DNA of 64,000 nucleotides from Gemmatimonas sp. (GTDB lineage Bacteria > Gemmatimonadota > Gemmatimonadetes > Gemmatimonadales > Gemmatimonadaceae), in the NCBI RefSeq assembly GCF_021298855.1, contig NZ_JAJTHI010000031.1, positions 1-64,000 on the forward strand. Direction: 5' to 3'. Shown one piece after another: positions 1 through 8,862 of this stretch. Each line of letters begins with the position of its first letter. The stretch's first letter is position 1. The notes below the pieces were generated by a model. It did no database searches. It was given only the letters and a program-made list of their open reading frames with translations, and was not told the DNA's origin. Position numbers and translations under genes: made by a program.

Positions 1-61
1 GCGGGATCTGCTGCAGGGCCGTCCTAACAGCAGGGCGGTCGACCGCTGACGTGAGCAAATC
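1..61 (+). other. upstream spacer of rpmI, possibly the 3' end of infC
   Basis: In most bacteria infC lies directly before rpmI. Two short open stretches enter from the left edge: one ends in TAA at 25-27 (last residues AGSAAGPS), the other in TGA at 47-49. Either could be the tail of an IF3 gene with an extended C-terminus, but too little is present to recognise the protein. No promoter is visible here, so rpmI-rplT is probably read from further upstream. Confidence 0.25.
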
Positions 62-259
62 ATGCCGAAGATGAAGACCCACAGCGGCGCCAAGAAGCGC
101 TTCTCCGTGACGGGATCGGGGAAGGTGCGGCGCCTGAAGGCCTACAAGAGCCACATCCTGACCAAGAAGGACGCCAAGCGGAAGCGCAATCTCCGTCGCC
201 CGGCTATCGTCGAAACGAACGGCGAAGTCAAGCGCATCAAGCGTCTCATCCTGGCCTGA
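62..259 (+). CDS. rpmI: 50S ribosomal protein L35
   Basis: Protein of 65 residues, the usual length for bacterial L35, a small basic protein of the large ribosomal subunit. The start [14 protein letters not shown] and the lysine/arginine-rich middle ([12 protein letters not shown]) are typical of the family. It is followed after 12 bases by rplT, the standard (infC-)rpmI-rplT arrangement. In many bacteria this operon is controlled by L20 binding to the leader; the leader lies mostly outside this window, so that cannot be judged here. The start is the ATG at 62, after a weak GTGAGC purine stretch. Confidence 0.97.
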   Translation: MPKMKTHSGAKKRFSVTGSGKVRRLKAYKSHILTKKDAKRKRNLRRPAIVETNGEVKRIKRLILA

Positions 260-271
260 GGAACTTCCACT

Positions 272-643
272 ATGCCACGCGTCAAGTCCAACGTCGTTCG
301 TCTCAAGCGCAAGAAGCAGATCCTCAAGCACGCCAAGGGCGCCTTCGGTGGCCGCTCGAAGCTGTGGAAGGCCGCCAAGGAAACCGTGGAGCGCGGCTGG
401 CGCTACGCGTACCGTGACCGCAAGAACAAGAAGCGCGACTTCCGCCGCCTCTGGATCATTCGTATCAACGCCGCGGCGCGCCTGCACGACATGTCGTACA
501 GCGCCTTCATCAGCGGGCTGCATGCTGCCGGCCTCGAAGTCGACCGCAAGGTGCTCGCCGATCTCGCCGTGCGTGAGCCCGAGGCGTTCGCCGCGATCGC
601 CGAGCAGGCGCGCAAGGCGCTCGAAGCCAAGGCGGCTGCGTAA
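272..643 (+). CDS. rplT: 50S ribosomal protein L20
   Basis: L20 is an early-assembly protein of the large subunit that binds 23S rRNA. The protein has 123 residues, near the family norm of about 118. It opens [19 protein letters not shown] and contains the conserved [16 protein letters not shown] and [18 protein letters not shown] segments. The C-terminal alanine/lysine tail is slightly extended. It forms an operon with rpmI (12-base gap). A hairpin (697-726) lies between it and pheS, so transcription may partly end after this gene. Confidence 0.97.
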   Translation: MPRVKSNVVRLKRKKQILKHAKGAFGGRSKLWKAAKETVERGWRYAYRDRKNKKRDFRRLWIIRINAAARLHDMSYSAFISGLHAAGLEVDRKVLADLAVREPEAFAAIAEQARKALEAKAAA

Positions 644-696
644 ACACGCGGCTTCCCACACGGCACGCCACACGGTGGGCTGTGCGCATTAAGTTG

Positions 697-726
697 AAGG
701 GCCGGTGTCGAAAGATGCCGGCCCTT
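697..726 (+). terminator. hairpin between rplT and pheS (terminator or attenuator)
   Basis: A perfect 9-base-pair stem (AAGGGCCGG at 697-705 with CCGGCCCTT at 718-726) encloses a 12-base loop. No T-run follows, so it would be a weak intrinsic terminator; it could equally be a processing or attenuation hairpin. It sits 25 bases before the preferred pheS start and would cover the ribosome-binding region of the alternative GTG start at 728. Confidence 0.4.
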
Positions 727-751
727 CGTGCTCCCGTTTCCCATTTCTGTC

Positions 752-1762
752 GTGATCATCTCCGATTACCTCGCTCAGGCCGACGCCCTCGCGCAGGACT
801 GCCGTGCGTTACTCGACGGACTCGAGCCCGGCACGCGGCTCGACGTGGCCAAGGGCCAGCTCAACGCGCTCAAGGACCAGCGCCTCGAAGCGCTGCAAGC
901 GGCGCTGCGCATGCTGCCGGCTGAGGATCGACGGACCGCAGGCACCGCCTTCAACGCGCTCAAGTCGTCCATTCAGGACGCCCTCGACGGCTTTGCCGCG
1001 CGCGTCGCAGCGCAGGGCGCCGGCGCGCCCTTCGACGGGTCGATGCCGGCCCGTCTGCCATGGCGCGGATCGCTGCATCCGGTCACGCTCGTCATCGACG
1101 AGATCTGCGACATCTTCCGCGAGCTGGGCTTCACCGTGGCCCTCGGCCCGGAAGCCGAAACGGAATGGTACAACTTCGGCGCGCTCAACTTTCCTCCCGA
1201 CCATCCGGCGATGGAGCTGCACGACACGCTCTATCTCGGGGACGACACCCTGTTGCGCACCCACACGTCGCCCGTGCAGGTGCGAACGTTGCAGCGCTTC
1301 GCGCCGCCGGTGCGCGTGCTGGCACCCGGGCAGGTGTATCGCCGCGATTTCTTCGATGCGACCCACGCACCCGCCTTCATGCAGCTCGAAGGACTCGCCG
1401 TTGACGAGGGCGTCAGCTTTGTCGATCTCAAGGCGACGCTCGCGGAGTTCGCGCGGCGCTTCTACGGCGCCACGCGACGGGTGCGCTTCGGCCCCTCGTA
1501 CTTCCCGTTCGTCGAACCCGGCGCCCAGATGGATGTCGAGGTCGATCTCGGTGATGGCAAGGGGCTGCGCTGGGTGGAGATCCTGGGATGCGGCATGGTG
1601 CACCCCAACGTCCTCGAGGCGGCCGGGGTGGACAGTGAACGCTTCACCGGGTGGGCGTTCGGCATGGGCCCCGCCCGCATTGCCATGTCGCGCTATGGTG
1701 TGAACGACATCCGTACGCTGTACGATTCCGACGTCCGCTTTCTGGAGCAGTTTGTTCGATGA
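752..1762 (+). CDS. pheS: phenylalanine-tRNA ligase, alpha subunit
   Basis: Catalytic subunit of the alpha2-beta2 class II phenylalanyl-tRNA synthetase, which charges tRNA-Phe. It has 336 residues from GTG 752; an in-frame GTG at 728 would add 8 residues but begins one base after a hairpin, so I prefer 752. The N-terminal coiled-coil region is followed by the class II core: motif 2 (GQVYRRDFFDATHAPAF) and C-terminal motif 3 (GFGMGPARIAMSRYG, written here as FGMGPARIAMSRYG in the sequence). The TSPVQVRTL substrate loop is also clear. The stop overlaps the pheT start as ATGA (1759-1762), so the two subunits are translationally coupled. Confidence 0.95.
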   Translation: MIISDYLAQADALAQDCRALLDGLEPGTRLDVAKGQLNALKDQRLEALQAALRMLPAEDRRTAGTAFNALKSSIQDALDGFAARVAAQGAGAPFDGSMPARLPWRGSLHPVTLVIDEICDIFRELGFTVALGPEAETEWYNFGALNFPPDHPAMELHDTLYLGDDTLLRTHTSPVQVRTLQRFAPPVRVLAPGQVYRRDFFDATHAPAFMQLEGLAVDEGVSFVDLKATLAEFARRFYGATRRVRFGPSYFPFVEPGAQMDVEVDLGDGKGLRWVEILGCGMVHPNVLEAAGVDSERFTGWAFGMGPARIAMSRYGVNDIRTLYDSDVRFLEQFVR

Positions 1763-4194
1763 TCGTTTCGCACGAGTGGATCAGGCAGTTCGTCACGCAC
1801 GAACTCTCCGCCCAGGACGTCGGCGAGGCGCTCAGCCGTCATTGCGTCACCCTCGACAGCATCGAAACGCTGGGGGCGCATCTCTCGGCGTTCGTCGTGG
1901 CGCAGGTGGTCGAGGCCGGCCGGCACCCCAATTCCGATCATCTCTGGGTCACCAAGGTCGATGACGGCAGCGGCACGCTGCTCGACGTGGTCTGCGGTGC
2001 ACCGAACGTGGTGGCAGGGCTCAAGTATCCCTTCGCGCGCACCGGCACCATCATGCCCGGCGGGCTCAAGATCGAGAAGCGGAAGATCCGGGGCGAAACG
2101 TCGAACGGCATGCTCTGTTCGGCGCGTGAACTGGGACTGGGAGATGAGCACAACGGCATCCTGACGCTCGACACGGAGGCGGCGCCCGGTACCCCGCTGC
2201 TCGACGTGCTGGCTCTCGCCGATGCCCGCCTCGACCTCGATGTGCTGCCGAATCGTCCCGACCTGCTGTCGCACCTCGGCGTGGCGCGCGAAGTGAGTGC
2301 CATTGTCGGGGCGCCGCTGCGCCCCGTGCCCGCAGAGCTGAGCGCGCCCCTGTCGTCGCTGGCCGCCAAGACGGGCCCCTCGGCGGTGCAGGGGGAGCAC
2401 GCCGCGGTGCGTGTGGAGGACGAAGGGGCTTGCCCGCGCTATGTGGCCGTGATCATCAAGGGCGTCTCGGTGGGGCCAAGCCCTGCCTGGCTCACGCAGC
2501 GCCTCGAGGCCATCGGCGCCCGGAGTATCAGCAACATCGTCGACGCCACCAATTACGTGCTGCACGGTTTCGGACAGCCGGTGCACGCTTTCGACCTGGC
2601 CACGCTGGCGGAGCGCCGCATCGTCGTGCGTGCCACGCGCGCCGAAGAGCGGATCGTCACCCTGGACGGCGTCGATCGCCCGTTGGCGGTGGATACCGTC
2701 TGCATCTGCGATGCGACCTCTCCGGTGGCGCTGGCCGGGGTCATGGGTGGACAGCGTAGTGAAGTCACTGCGTCCACGACCGACATCCTGCTCGAAGTCG
2801 CGGTGTTCGAGCCGCGGTTTGTGCGGGCGGTACGCAAGGCGGTGGGACTCAGCACCGATGCCAGCTATCGCTACGAACGGGGCATCGACGCGGGCAACAC
2901 CCAGCACGTGGCCCGTTTGGCGGCGGCGCTCATCACGCAGGTGGCCGGGGGCGAGGTCGTCGAGGTCCTCGACGTGGGCGGGGCACCAGTCGCGAGAGCG
3001 GCGGTGTCACTGCGTCCCGCCAGGCTGGCACGCCTCCTTGGCATGGCCGTTCCGGTCACCGAGATCACGCGGCATCTCGAAGCGCTCGGGTGCACCGTCT
3101 CAGGCGATGGCGACGCGCTCGCCGTCCAGCCGCCCACGTGGCGTCATGATCTGCTGCTCGAGGTGGACCTGATCGAGGAAGTGGCACGGCTCGTCGGGTT
3201 TGACGCGCTCCCGGACGAGTTGCGGCCGTTCCGCCCCGGATCGGCGCCGGATCACCCGTTGCACCTTGCCTCTCGTCGGGTGCGCGACGTGCTCGTGTCC
3301 GCAGGGCTTGCCGAAGCGCGACCCATGCCCTTCACCGCCACTGGTAACGAGGCGTCGCCGCGCGTCCGCAATCCGCTGGCGGAGGATGAGCCCTTTCTTC
3401 GCGCGTCGGTACTGGACACGCTGGCCCGTCGGGCCGAGTACAACCTGTCTCGCATGCAGGGCAACCTGCGACTCTTTGAAATCGGCAACGTGTTTCTGCC
3501 GCGGCCCGCGCGACTGCCGCTGGAGGAATTGCGTGTGGGAGCCCTGCTCATGGGCACGCGCCGTCCGGCGCACTTCACTGAACCGACGCCGCCCGCCTTC
3601 GACGCGTGGGATGCGAAAGCGTTGGCTGAGAGCGCGGCGCGTGCGGCCTTCCCCGGTCGCGCGGTGCGCATGGTGGCGGTCGAAGGAACGCCCGCCTGGC
3701 AGGTGGAGGTTGATGGGCGCGGAATCGTGGGCATGGTGCATGCGGTCCCGCTCGATCGTCCGGCCTGGGCAACCGAGGCGTGGGGCGTCGAGCTGACCCT
3801 CGGGGTGCTGTCCTCAGATGATGTGGCGCCCCCCGGCGCTCACGCGCATGCCCCCGCCGAGCGGGAGGTGGGCGCCACCCATGCGGTTCGCGCCTCGGCG
3901 CTGCCCACCACACCAGCCGCCGAGTTCGACGTGGCGCTCCTGGTACCCGATACCTTGGCGGCGGCGGCGGTCGAACACGCCATCGTTTCGGCCGGAGGGG
4001 AGTTGCTGGAGCAGGTGCAGCTGTTTGATGAGTTTCGCGGAGCGGGCATTCCGGCCGGTATGCGCAGCCTGGCGTGGCGGCTGACGTGGCGGCACCCGGA
4101 GCGCACATTGCGCGACAAGGAGATCGAAGGGCGGCGGGCACGGCTGCTGGAGCTTCTCGAAAAGGACCTGGGGATCCGTCCGCGTGCGACCTGA
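1759..4194 (+). CDS. pheT: phenylalanine-tRNA ligase, beta subunit
   Basis: The beta subunit of PheRS binds tRNA and edits mischarged Tyr-tRNA. It has 811 residues, typical of the family (about 790-810). Domain order visible in the sequence: EMAP-like tRNA-binding OB fold near residues 40-150 (HPNSDHLWVTKV and CSARELGLG), the B3/B4 editing region (ISNIVDATNYVLHGFGQPVHAFD), the B5 domain, a pseudo-catalytic domain, and a C-terminal ferredoxin-fold anticodon-binding domain (the last ~95 residues, with WRLTWRHPERTLRDKEI). The start is fixed by the ATGA overlap with pheS; longer in-frame readings upstream run inside pheS. Its 3' end overlaps the next gene by 11 bases. Confidence 0.96.
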   Translation: MIVSHEWIRQFVTHELSAQDVGEALSRHCVTLDSIETLGAHLSAFVVAQVVEAGRHPNSDHLWVTKVDDGSGTLLDVVCGAPNVVAGLKYPFARTGTIMPGGLKIEKRKIRGETSNGMLCSARELGLGDEHNGILTLDTEAAPGTPLLDVLALADARLDLDVLPNRPDLLSHLGVAREVSAIVGAPLRPVPAELSAPLSSLAAKTGPSAVQGEHAAVRVEDEGACPRYVAVIIKGVSVGPSPAWLTQRLEAIGARSISNIVDATNYVLHGFGQPVHAFDLATLAERRIVVRATRAEERIVTLDGVDRPLAVDTVCICDATSPVALAGVMGGQRSEVTASTTDILLEVAVFEPRFVRAVRKAVGLSTDASYRYERGIDAGNTQHVARLAAALITQVAGGEVVEVLDVGGAPVARAAVSLRPARLARLLGMAVPVTEITRHLEALGCTVSGDGDALAVQPPTWRHDLLLEVDLIEEVARLVGFDALPDELRPFRPGSAPDHPLHLASRRVRDVLVSAGLAEARPMPFTATGNEASPRVRNPLAEDEPFLRASVLDTLARRAEYNLSRMQGNLRLFEIGNVFLPRPARLPLEELRVGALLMGTRRPAHFTEPTPPAFDAWDAKALAESAARAAFPGRAVRMVAVEGTPAWQVEVDGRGIVGMVHAVPLDRPAWATEAWGVELTLGVLSSDDVAPPGAHAHAPAEREVGATHAVRASALPTTPAAEFDVALLVPDTLAAAAVEHAIVSAGGELLEQVQLFDEFRGAGIPAGMRSLAWRLTWRHPERTLRDKEIEGRRARLLELLEKDLGIRPRAT

Positions 4195-4624
4195 GACCGC
4201 CGCTTTTCGCGAGCTGGACACGCTCGTCCGCAACCTCAGTGACCAGTTGGCGGGATTCCGCCGTCGGGCACTGGCCGCGGAGGCGCGTACTCGCGAACTG
4301 GAGCAGATCCTGGCCGGCATGACCGGCAAGCTGGACGAAGTACGCCAGCAGATGGAGGACACCCAGGCATCCCGGGACGCGGCGGTGGTGCAGGCGAAAA
4401 CGCTCGAGGCACAGCTCGCGGCCGCCCGCGGGGAGGTGCAGCGCGTGCAGGCCGCCGTTGCCGAGCTATCGGCCAAGGCCACCCCCGAGGCGAGGGACCA
4501 GGAGCTGGCCCGCGAGAATGAGCGACTCAAGGCCCGGCTTGGCGAGGCGCGCGAGAAGGCGGCGCAGCTGAGCGAGAAGGTGCGCTTCCTGCGCCAGCAG
4601 ATCGGACTGGGAGCCGACCGATGA
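4184..4624 (+). CDS. predicted coiled-coil protein of unknown function
   Basis: Protein of 146 residues with no recognised enzymatic motif. Almost the whole length is rich in E, A, R, Q and L with heptad-like spacing (for example LEAQLAAARGEVQRVQAAVAE), so a long alpha-helical coiled coil is expected. There is no signal peptide and no membrane segment. It starts at GTG 4184 inside the end of pheT and its stop overlaps the zapA start (ATGA, 4621-4624). Its place directly before zapA suggests a partner in cell division, perhaps in the manner of the coiled-coil protein ZapB, but that is inference from position only. Confidence 0.8.
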   Translation: MRPETAAFRELDTLVRNLSDQLAGFRRRALAAEARTRELEQILAGMTGKLDEVRQQMEDTQASRDAAVVQAKTLEAQLAAARGEVQRVQAAVAELSAKATPEARDQELARENERLKARLGEAREKAAQLSEKVRFLRQQIGLGADR

Positions 4625-4932
4625 TCGATCCCAAATCGGTGGTCAAGGTGCGCATCATGGGCGAGGAGTACACGTTGCGAACGGAAGCTTCGCCCGAGCA
4701 CACCCGCCTGGTGGCGGAACATGTCGATCGGACGATTCGCACCATTCTCAGCGGCAGTGCCACCATGGAGACCCACAAGGCTGCCATTCTGGCTGCACTG
4801 CAGTTGACCGATGAGCTCTTTCGGGAACGGTCGGCGATCGATGGGTTGACCACCGACATGCGCCAGCTGGCCTCCGACATCCGCCCGCTTCTGCCCCCTG
4901 CCAAGCGCGGCGAGGAACCGGGAGGCGCCTAG
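4621..4932 (+). CDS. zapA: cell division protein ZapA
   Basis: ZapA is a small cytosolic protein that bundles FtsZ filaments at the division site. The 103-residue protein shows the family pattern: a short N-terminal beta region (KVRIMGEEYTLRTEASPEHTRLVAEHVDRTIR) followed by a helical dimerisation region (THKAAILAALQLTDELFRER). It is translationally coupled to the upstream coiled-coil gene by an ATGA overlap. A 7-base-pair GC hairpin with a CTTC loop follows 14 bases after the stop. Confidence 0.9.
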   Translation: MIDPKSVVKVRIMGEEYTLRTEASPEHTRLVAEHVDRTIRTILSGSATMETHKAAILAALQLTDELFRERSAIDGLTTDMRQLASDIRPLLPPAKRGEEPGGA

Positions 4933-4946
4933 CAGGTGGGCCCGTT

Positions 4947-4964
4947 GCGGGCCCTTCGGCCCGC
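4947..4964 (+). terminator. hairpin after zapA (terminator-like)
   Basis: A 7-base-pair GC-only stem (GCGGGCC with GGCCCGC) closes a CTTC tetraloop. There is no T-run after it, so it is a weak candidate for the end of the pheST-zapA transcript. It directly precedes the larger rod-like fold at 4970-5069. Confidence 0.35.
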
Positions 4965-4969
4965 CCGTA

Positions 4970-5069
4970 CTATCTGGTGAGCGGCGCTCGTCGACGCTGG
5001 GCAGGCGGAGGTGCGCGCGCGGTCGCGCGACTTCCCCGACCGGCCGCCGTCGGCGCCGCAGACCGATAG
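4970..5069 (+). ncRNA. candidate structured RNA: 100-base rod-like hairpin before rny
   Basis: The closing stem is CTATC(T)GGT (4970-4978) with ACCGATAG (5062-5069), then tandem GA/AG mismatches (4979-4980 against 5060-5061), then a perfect 7-base-pair stem GCGGCGC (4981-4987) with GCGCCGC (5053-5059). Shorter helices continue inwards (GACG 4993-4996 with CGTC 5048-5051). The tip is a 12-base-pair hairpin, GGAGGT(G)CGCGCG (5007-5019) with CGCGCGACTTCC (5024-5035), loop CGGT. Two small hairpins follow (5071-5083 and 5092-5106). It may be a separate small RNA or the rny leader. The 6S RNA gene adjoins zapA in many bacteria, but I cannot match this sequence to the 6S consensus. Confidence 0.35.
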
Positions 5070-5122
5070 AGTGAGCGGCTCACGATCCAACCCGCGCAGC
5101 GCGCGGTGGAGTATAGATCCCC

Positions 5123-6709
5123 ATGGGAGATTTCCCACTTGCAGCGCTCCTTGGCGCGGCGGGCGTTGTCGCGGCTGTCGTTGGCTTCGTGTTCGGGCGG
5201 CGGTCCGGACGCGCCATCGAGATCGCTGCCCAGCAGCGCGCCAAGGCAACGGCGGAAGACACGGCCACCCGCATTCTTGACGAAGCGCGTCGTGAATCGG
5301 AGACGATTCGCAAGAGTGCCGCTGTGGCAGGGCGTGAAGAAGTGCTGCAGCTGCGCGAGTCCCTCGAGCAGGAGCTTCGGCAGCGTCGCGGTGACATTGA
5401 GCGGGAGGAAAAGCGCGTACAGGATCGCGAGGCCCAGCTCGACCGCGCCCGCGAGTCGCTGGAGGGACGGGAGCACGAGGTGCAGCGACGTGCCCAGGAA
5501 TGCATTGGGCGTGAGCAGGCTACCACGGCCCGTGAGCAGGAGCTGGAGCGCCTGGTCGGCGAAGAACGACGGCGGCTCGAGCAGCTCGCCGGGCTGAGTG
5601 CCGAGCAGGCCAAGGCCGAGCTCGTGCGGCGGCTCGAAGACGAGGCCATGGCCGATGCCGCCAGTCGCCTGCGCGAGATCCGCGAAACGGCCAAGCGCAA
5701 CGCCGAGCGGGAGGCCAAGAAGATCGTGGCGCTGGCCGTGCAGCGCGTGGCCGCCGAGACAACGGCGGAGAGCACGGTGTCGGCGGTGTCGCTGCCCAAT
5801 GATGAAATGAAGGGGCGCATCATCGGCCGGGAAGGGCGCAATATCCGCGCGTTCGAGCTCGCGACCGGTGTGGATGTCATCATCGACGATACGCCCGACA
5901 CCGTGGTCGTGTCCTGTTTCGATCCGGTACGCCGGGAGACCGCGCGGCTGGCGCTGGAGAAGCTGGTGAGCGACGGCCGCATTCACCCCGGGCGCATCGA
6001 AGAGGTGGTGGTGAAGGCTCGCAAGGAGGTCGAGGCCGCCATCATCGAAACGGGTGAGCAGGCTGCTTACGATGTCGGGGTGGCCGGACTCCATCCGGAG
6101 CTCGTCAAGCTCATCGGGCGCATGCGGTGGCGGACCAGCTACGGTCAGAACATCCTGGCGCACAGCAAGGAGGTCGCGTGGCTGGCAGGGATGATGGCCG
6201 CCGAACTGGGGCTCGATGTGCAGCTGGCGAAGCGTGGGGCGCTGCTGCACGACATCGGCAAGGTGCTCACGCATGAGCACGAGGGCACGCACGTGCAGCT
6301 CGGGGTGGAGGTCGCCACCAAGTACGGCGAGAATCCGCTGGTGGTCAACTGCATCGCGGCGCACCACGATGATGTGCCCCACGAAAGCGAAGTCTCGGTT
6401 CTGGTGCAGGCGGCCGACGGGATCTCGGGCTCGCGTCCCGGCGCCCGCCGGGAGGCCTTCGAAACCTATGTCAAGCGTCTCGAAGGGCTCGAACGGATTG
6501 CGGCGAGTTATCGTGGGGTGGAGCGCGTGTTCGCCATTCAGGCCGGACGAGAGGTGCGGGTGGTCGTGACGCCCGAGCAGGTCGACGATACCCGCATGAC
6601 GGCCATGAGCGAAGAGATCGCGCGCCGTATCGAGTCGGAGCTGCAGTACCCGGGCCAGATCAAGGTCGTGGTCATTCGCGAAAGCCGGGCGGTGGACTTT
6701 GCGCGCTGA
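5123..6709 (+). CDS. rny: ribonuclease Y
   Basis: RNase Y is a membrane-anchored endoribonuclease that starts mRNA decay. The 528-residue protein has an N-terminal membrane segment (about residues 5-25, [20 protein letters not shown]), a long charged coiled coil (about 30-200), a KH RNA-binding domain near residue 229 ([16 protein letters not shown]) and an HD phosphohydrolase domain with the key HDIGK motif near residue 375. Length and order match the family (about 520 residues). A structured spacer precedes the ATG start at 5123. The stop lies inside the folD start region, so rny and folD are coupled. The neighbourhood with zapA is common in bacteria. Confidence 0.96.
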   Translation: MGDFPLAALLGAAGVVAAVVGFVFGRRSGRAIEIAAQQRAKATAEDTATRILDEARRESETIRKSAAVAGREEVLQLRESLEQELRQRRGDIEREEKRVQDREAQLDRARESLEGREHEVQRRAQECIGREQATTAREQELERLVGEERRRLEQLAGLSAEQAKAELVRRLEDEAMADAASRLREIRETAKRNAEREAKKIVALAVQRVAAETTAESTVSAVSLPNDEMKGRIIGREGRNIRAFELATGVDVIIDDTPDTVVVSCFDPVRRETARLALEKLVSDGRIHPGRIEEVVVKARKEVEAAIIETGEQAAYDVGVAGLHPELVKLIGRMRWRTSYGQNILAHSKEVAWLAGMMAAELGLDVQLAKRGALLHDIGKVLTHEHEGTHVQLGVEVATKYGENPLVVNCIAAHHDDVPHESEVSVLVQAADGISGSRPGARREAFETYVKRLEGLERIAASYRGVERVFAIQAGREVRVVVTPEQVDDTRMTAMSEEIARRIESELQYPGQIKVVVIRESRAVDFAR

Positions 6710-7595
6710 GCTCATCGACGGCAAGGCGATTGCCGAAGCCATTCGTCTCGAGGTGGCGGCCGATGTGGCCGCCTTGGCAGGCCGCGGGGTGGTCCCGGGG
6801 CTGACCGTGGTGCTCGTTGGCGACGATGCCGCCAGCGCCACGTATGTGGGGGCCAAGGAGAAAGCCTCGAAGGCGGCGGGCATGCGCGGCGAGACACTCC
6901 GGTTGCCGGCCAGCACCACACAGGCGGAGTTGCTGGCGCTGGTCGAGCGGCTCAATGCCGACGCCGGGGTCCACGGCATTCTGGTGCAGATGCCTCTGCC
7001 GCCGCACATCGACCCCGATACCGTGATCCGGCACATCCGACCCGAAAAGGACGTGGACGGGTTTCATCCCGTCAACGTGGGCAAGCTCCTCATCGGTCAC
7101 ACCGACGGGTTTGTCTCGTGCACACCGGCGGGTGTGATCGAATTGCTGATCCGCAGCGGCGTCGAGACGCGCGGTGCGGAAGCGGTGATCGTGGGACGCA
7201 GCAACATCGTGGGGAAGCCCATGGCGGCGTTGCTGGTGCAGGGTCGGGCTGGTGGAGACGCCACGGTGACCGTGTGCCATAGCCGCACCCGGGATCTGGC
7301 TGTCCATACGAAGCGTGCGGACATTCTCATTGCCGCCATTGGTCGCGCCGAGATGATCACGGGGGACATGATCAAGCCGGGAGCCGTCGTGATCGATGTG
7401 GGAATGAACACCAAGCCCGACGCCAGCAAGATCAAGGGGACGCGCCTGTGTGGCGATGTGCACTTCGAGAGTGCCGCGGAAGTGGCGTCGAAGATCACGC
7501 CGGTCCCCGGTGGCGTTGGCCCGATGACCATTGCCATGCTGCTGCGGAACACGGTGCGCGCCGCCGAGCGCACGGTGCTCGTGACTGCACGGTGA
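6699..7595 (+). CDS. folD: bifunctional methylenetetrahydrofolate dehydrogenase / methenyltetrahydrofolate cyclohydrolase
   Basis: FolD interconverts 5,10-methylene-, 5,10-methenyl- and 10-formyl-tetrahydrofolate using NADP, supplying one-carbon units for purines and formyl-Met-tRNA. It has 298 residues, close to the usual ~285. Signature segments are present: [14 protein letters not shown] (catalytic lysine near residue 53), [22 protein letters not shown] near 165 and [11 protein letters not shown] near 269. The start is a rare TTG at 6699 that overlaps the end of rny by 11 bases; no ATG or GTG in this frame gives a full N-terminus. Confidence 0.95.
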   Translation: MRAELIDGKAIAEAIRLEVAADVAALAGRGVVPGLTVVLVGDDAASATYVGAKEKASKAAGMRGETLRLPASTTQAELLALVERLNADAGVHGILVQMPLPPHIDPDTVIRHIRPEKDVDGFHPVNVGKLLIGHTDGFVSCTPAGVIELLIRSGVETRGAEAVIVGRSNIVGKPMAALLVQGRAGGDATVTVCHSRTRDLAVHTKRADILIAAIGRAEMITGDMIKPGAVVIDVGMNTKPDASKIKGTRLCGDVHFESAAEVASKITPVPGGVGPMTIAMLLRNTVRAAERTVLVTAR

Positions 7596-7608
7596 GGCAC
7601 CGCTGACC

Positions 7609-8862
7609 ATGGCGACAGGTCGCGCCAGCGGGTATCGACCGACGGCGGCCGCCGACGCCTCGCCCGGGAGCTCTCCGGAGTCCGCCATCGCCGTGCAGAC
7701 CCTGACGACGGCGGCCAGGGACCTCATCGAGGGAGCGTTCCCGGCGCTCTGGGTGCGGGGTGAGGTGAGCAACTTCAAGGCGCACCGCAACGGGCACTGG
7801 TATTTCTCACTCAAGGACGAGCAGGCGCAGATCAACTGCGTGATCTGGTCCTCGGCGGCGCGCCGCATCCCGGCACCTCCCGATGACGGCATGCAGGTCA
7901 GTGCCCTGGGGCAGATGACCGTGTGGCCGGTGCGTGGGGACCTGCAGTTCTCCGTGCGCGCGCTCGAAGCGGCCGGCGACGGATTGTGGCGCAAGGCGCT
8001 CGAGCAAACGCGTGCTCGGCTGGAGAAGGATGGCCTGCTCGATCCGTCGCGCAAGCGTCCGCTACCCACTTTTCCGCGTCGCATTGCCGTGATCACCAGC
8101 CCTGACGGCGCGGCGATGCACGATATCATCACGGTGACCCGCACTCGCAGCGCCGATGTCGAATTGGTGATCATTCCGGCGAAGGTGCAGGGGGAGGGGG
8201 CGCCGGAATCGTTGGTGGCGGCACTGGCCCAGCTGGGACAATGGGGGGGCGCCGATCTCCTGATCATCGGGCGTGGCGGCGGGTCGCGTGAGGACCTCTG
8301 GGCGTTCAACGACGAGCGGGTGGCGCGCGCGCTGGCCGCCTGTGCCATTCCAACGGTGTCCGCCGTGGGCCACGAAACCGACATCAGCATGTGCGATCTC
8401 GTGGCCGACGTGCGGGCTGCCACACCCTCGGCGGCGGCTGAACTCGCGGTGCCGTCACGCCGGGAGCTGGTCGCACGGGTCGACGCCCTGGCGAAACGTC
8501 TTGCCACGGCGGCGACGCGCCGGGAGGAGCGTGCGGTATCGGCGCTCAATCAGGTGCGCAAACGCCTTGGTATGGCCGCACAGCGGGTGGTGGAGCGCCG
8601 GTACAGCCAGCTCGAACGGTTGGCCGGTCAGCTGGATGCCCTGTCGCCGCTCAACACCCTGGCCCGCGGCTTTGCGGTGGCGCGAACGCCCGGGGGCGCT
8701 ACTTTGAGCAGTCGGGAGCAATTCGTGCCGGGCACGGCGTTCGATTTGTGGCTGCGTGATGGAATTGTCGCCGCCACGGCCAACGCGGTGCGAACGTTGC
8801 CCGACAGCCAGAACTCCGCCGACCGCATGCGCAGCGCGACACCCAACACTCCCTTGTCATGA
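7609..8862 (+). CDS. xseA: exodeoxyribonuclease VII, large subunit
   Basis: XseA is the catalytic subunit of exonuclease VII, which degrades single-stranded DNA from both ends. The 417-residue protein has the N-terminal OB fold (WVRGEVSNFKAHRNGHWYFSLKD), the catalytic domain with RIAVITSPDGAAMHDI, GRGGGSREDLWAFNDE and VGHETD, and a coiled-coil C-terminal part. The first ~30 residues are low in complexity (GRASGYRPTAAADA), so the true start may be somewhat later than ATG 7609. It overlaps xseB by four bases (ATGA, 8859-8862), matching the fixed subunit pairing. Confidence 0.95.
   Translation: MATGRASGYRPTAAADASPGSSPESAIAVQTLTTAARDLIEGAFPALWVRGEVSNFKAHRNGHWYFSLKDEQAQINCVIWSSAARRIPAPPDDGMQVSALGQMTVWPVRGDLQFSVRALEAAGDGLWRKALEQTRARLEKDGLLDPSRKRPLPTFPRRIAVITSPDGAAMHDIITVTRTRSADVELVIIPAKVQGEGAPESLVAALAQLGQWGGADLLIIGRGGGSREDLWAFNDERVARALAACAIPTVSAVGHETDISMCDLVADVRAATPSAAAELAVPSRRELVARVDALAKRLATAATRREERAVSALNQVRKRLGMAAQRVVERRYSQLERLAGQLDALSPLNTLARGFAVARTPGGATLSSREQFVPGTAFDLWLRDGIVAATANAVRTLPDSQNSADRMRSATPNTPLS

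Noticed and set aside
1693-2907. Minus-strand open frame of 404 codons opposite pheT
   Set aside because: It is antisense to well-conserved synthetase domains and has the low-complexity composition expected of a shadow frame.
4933-5122. 6S RNA gene
   Set aside because: Position next to zapA is suggestive, but I could not find a convincing central bubble flanked by long closing stems; listed only as a structured RNA candidate.
4970-7036. Long open reading frame on the minus strand (688 codons) opposite rny and folD
   Set aside because: It is antisense to two clear genes with family motifs and has no recognisable protein; such long mirror frames are common in GC-rich DNA.
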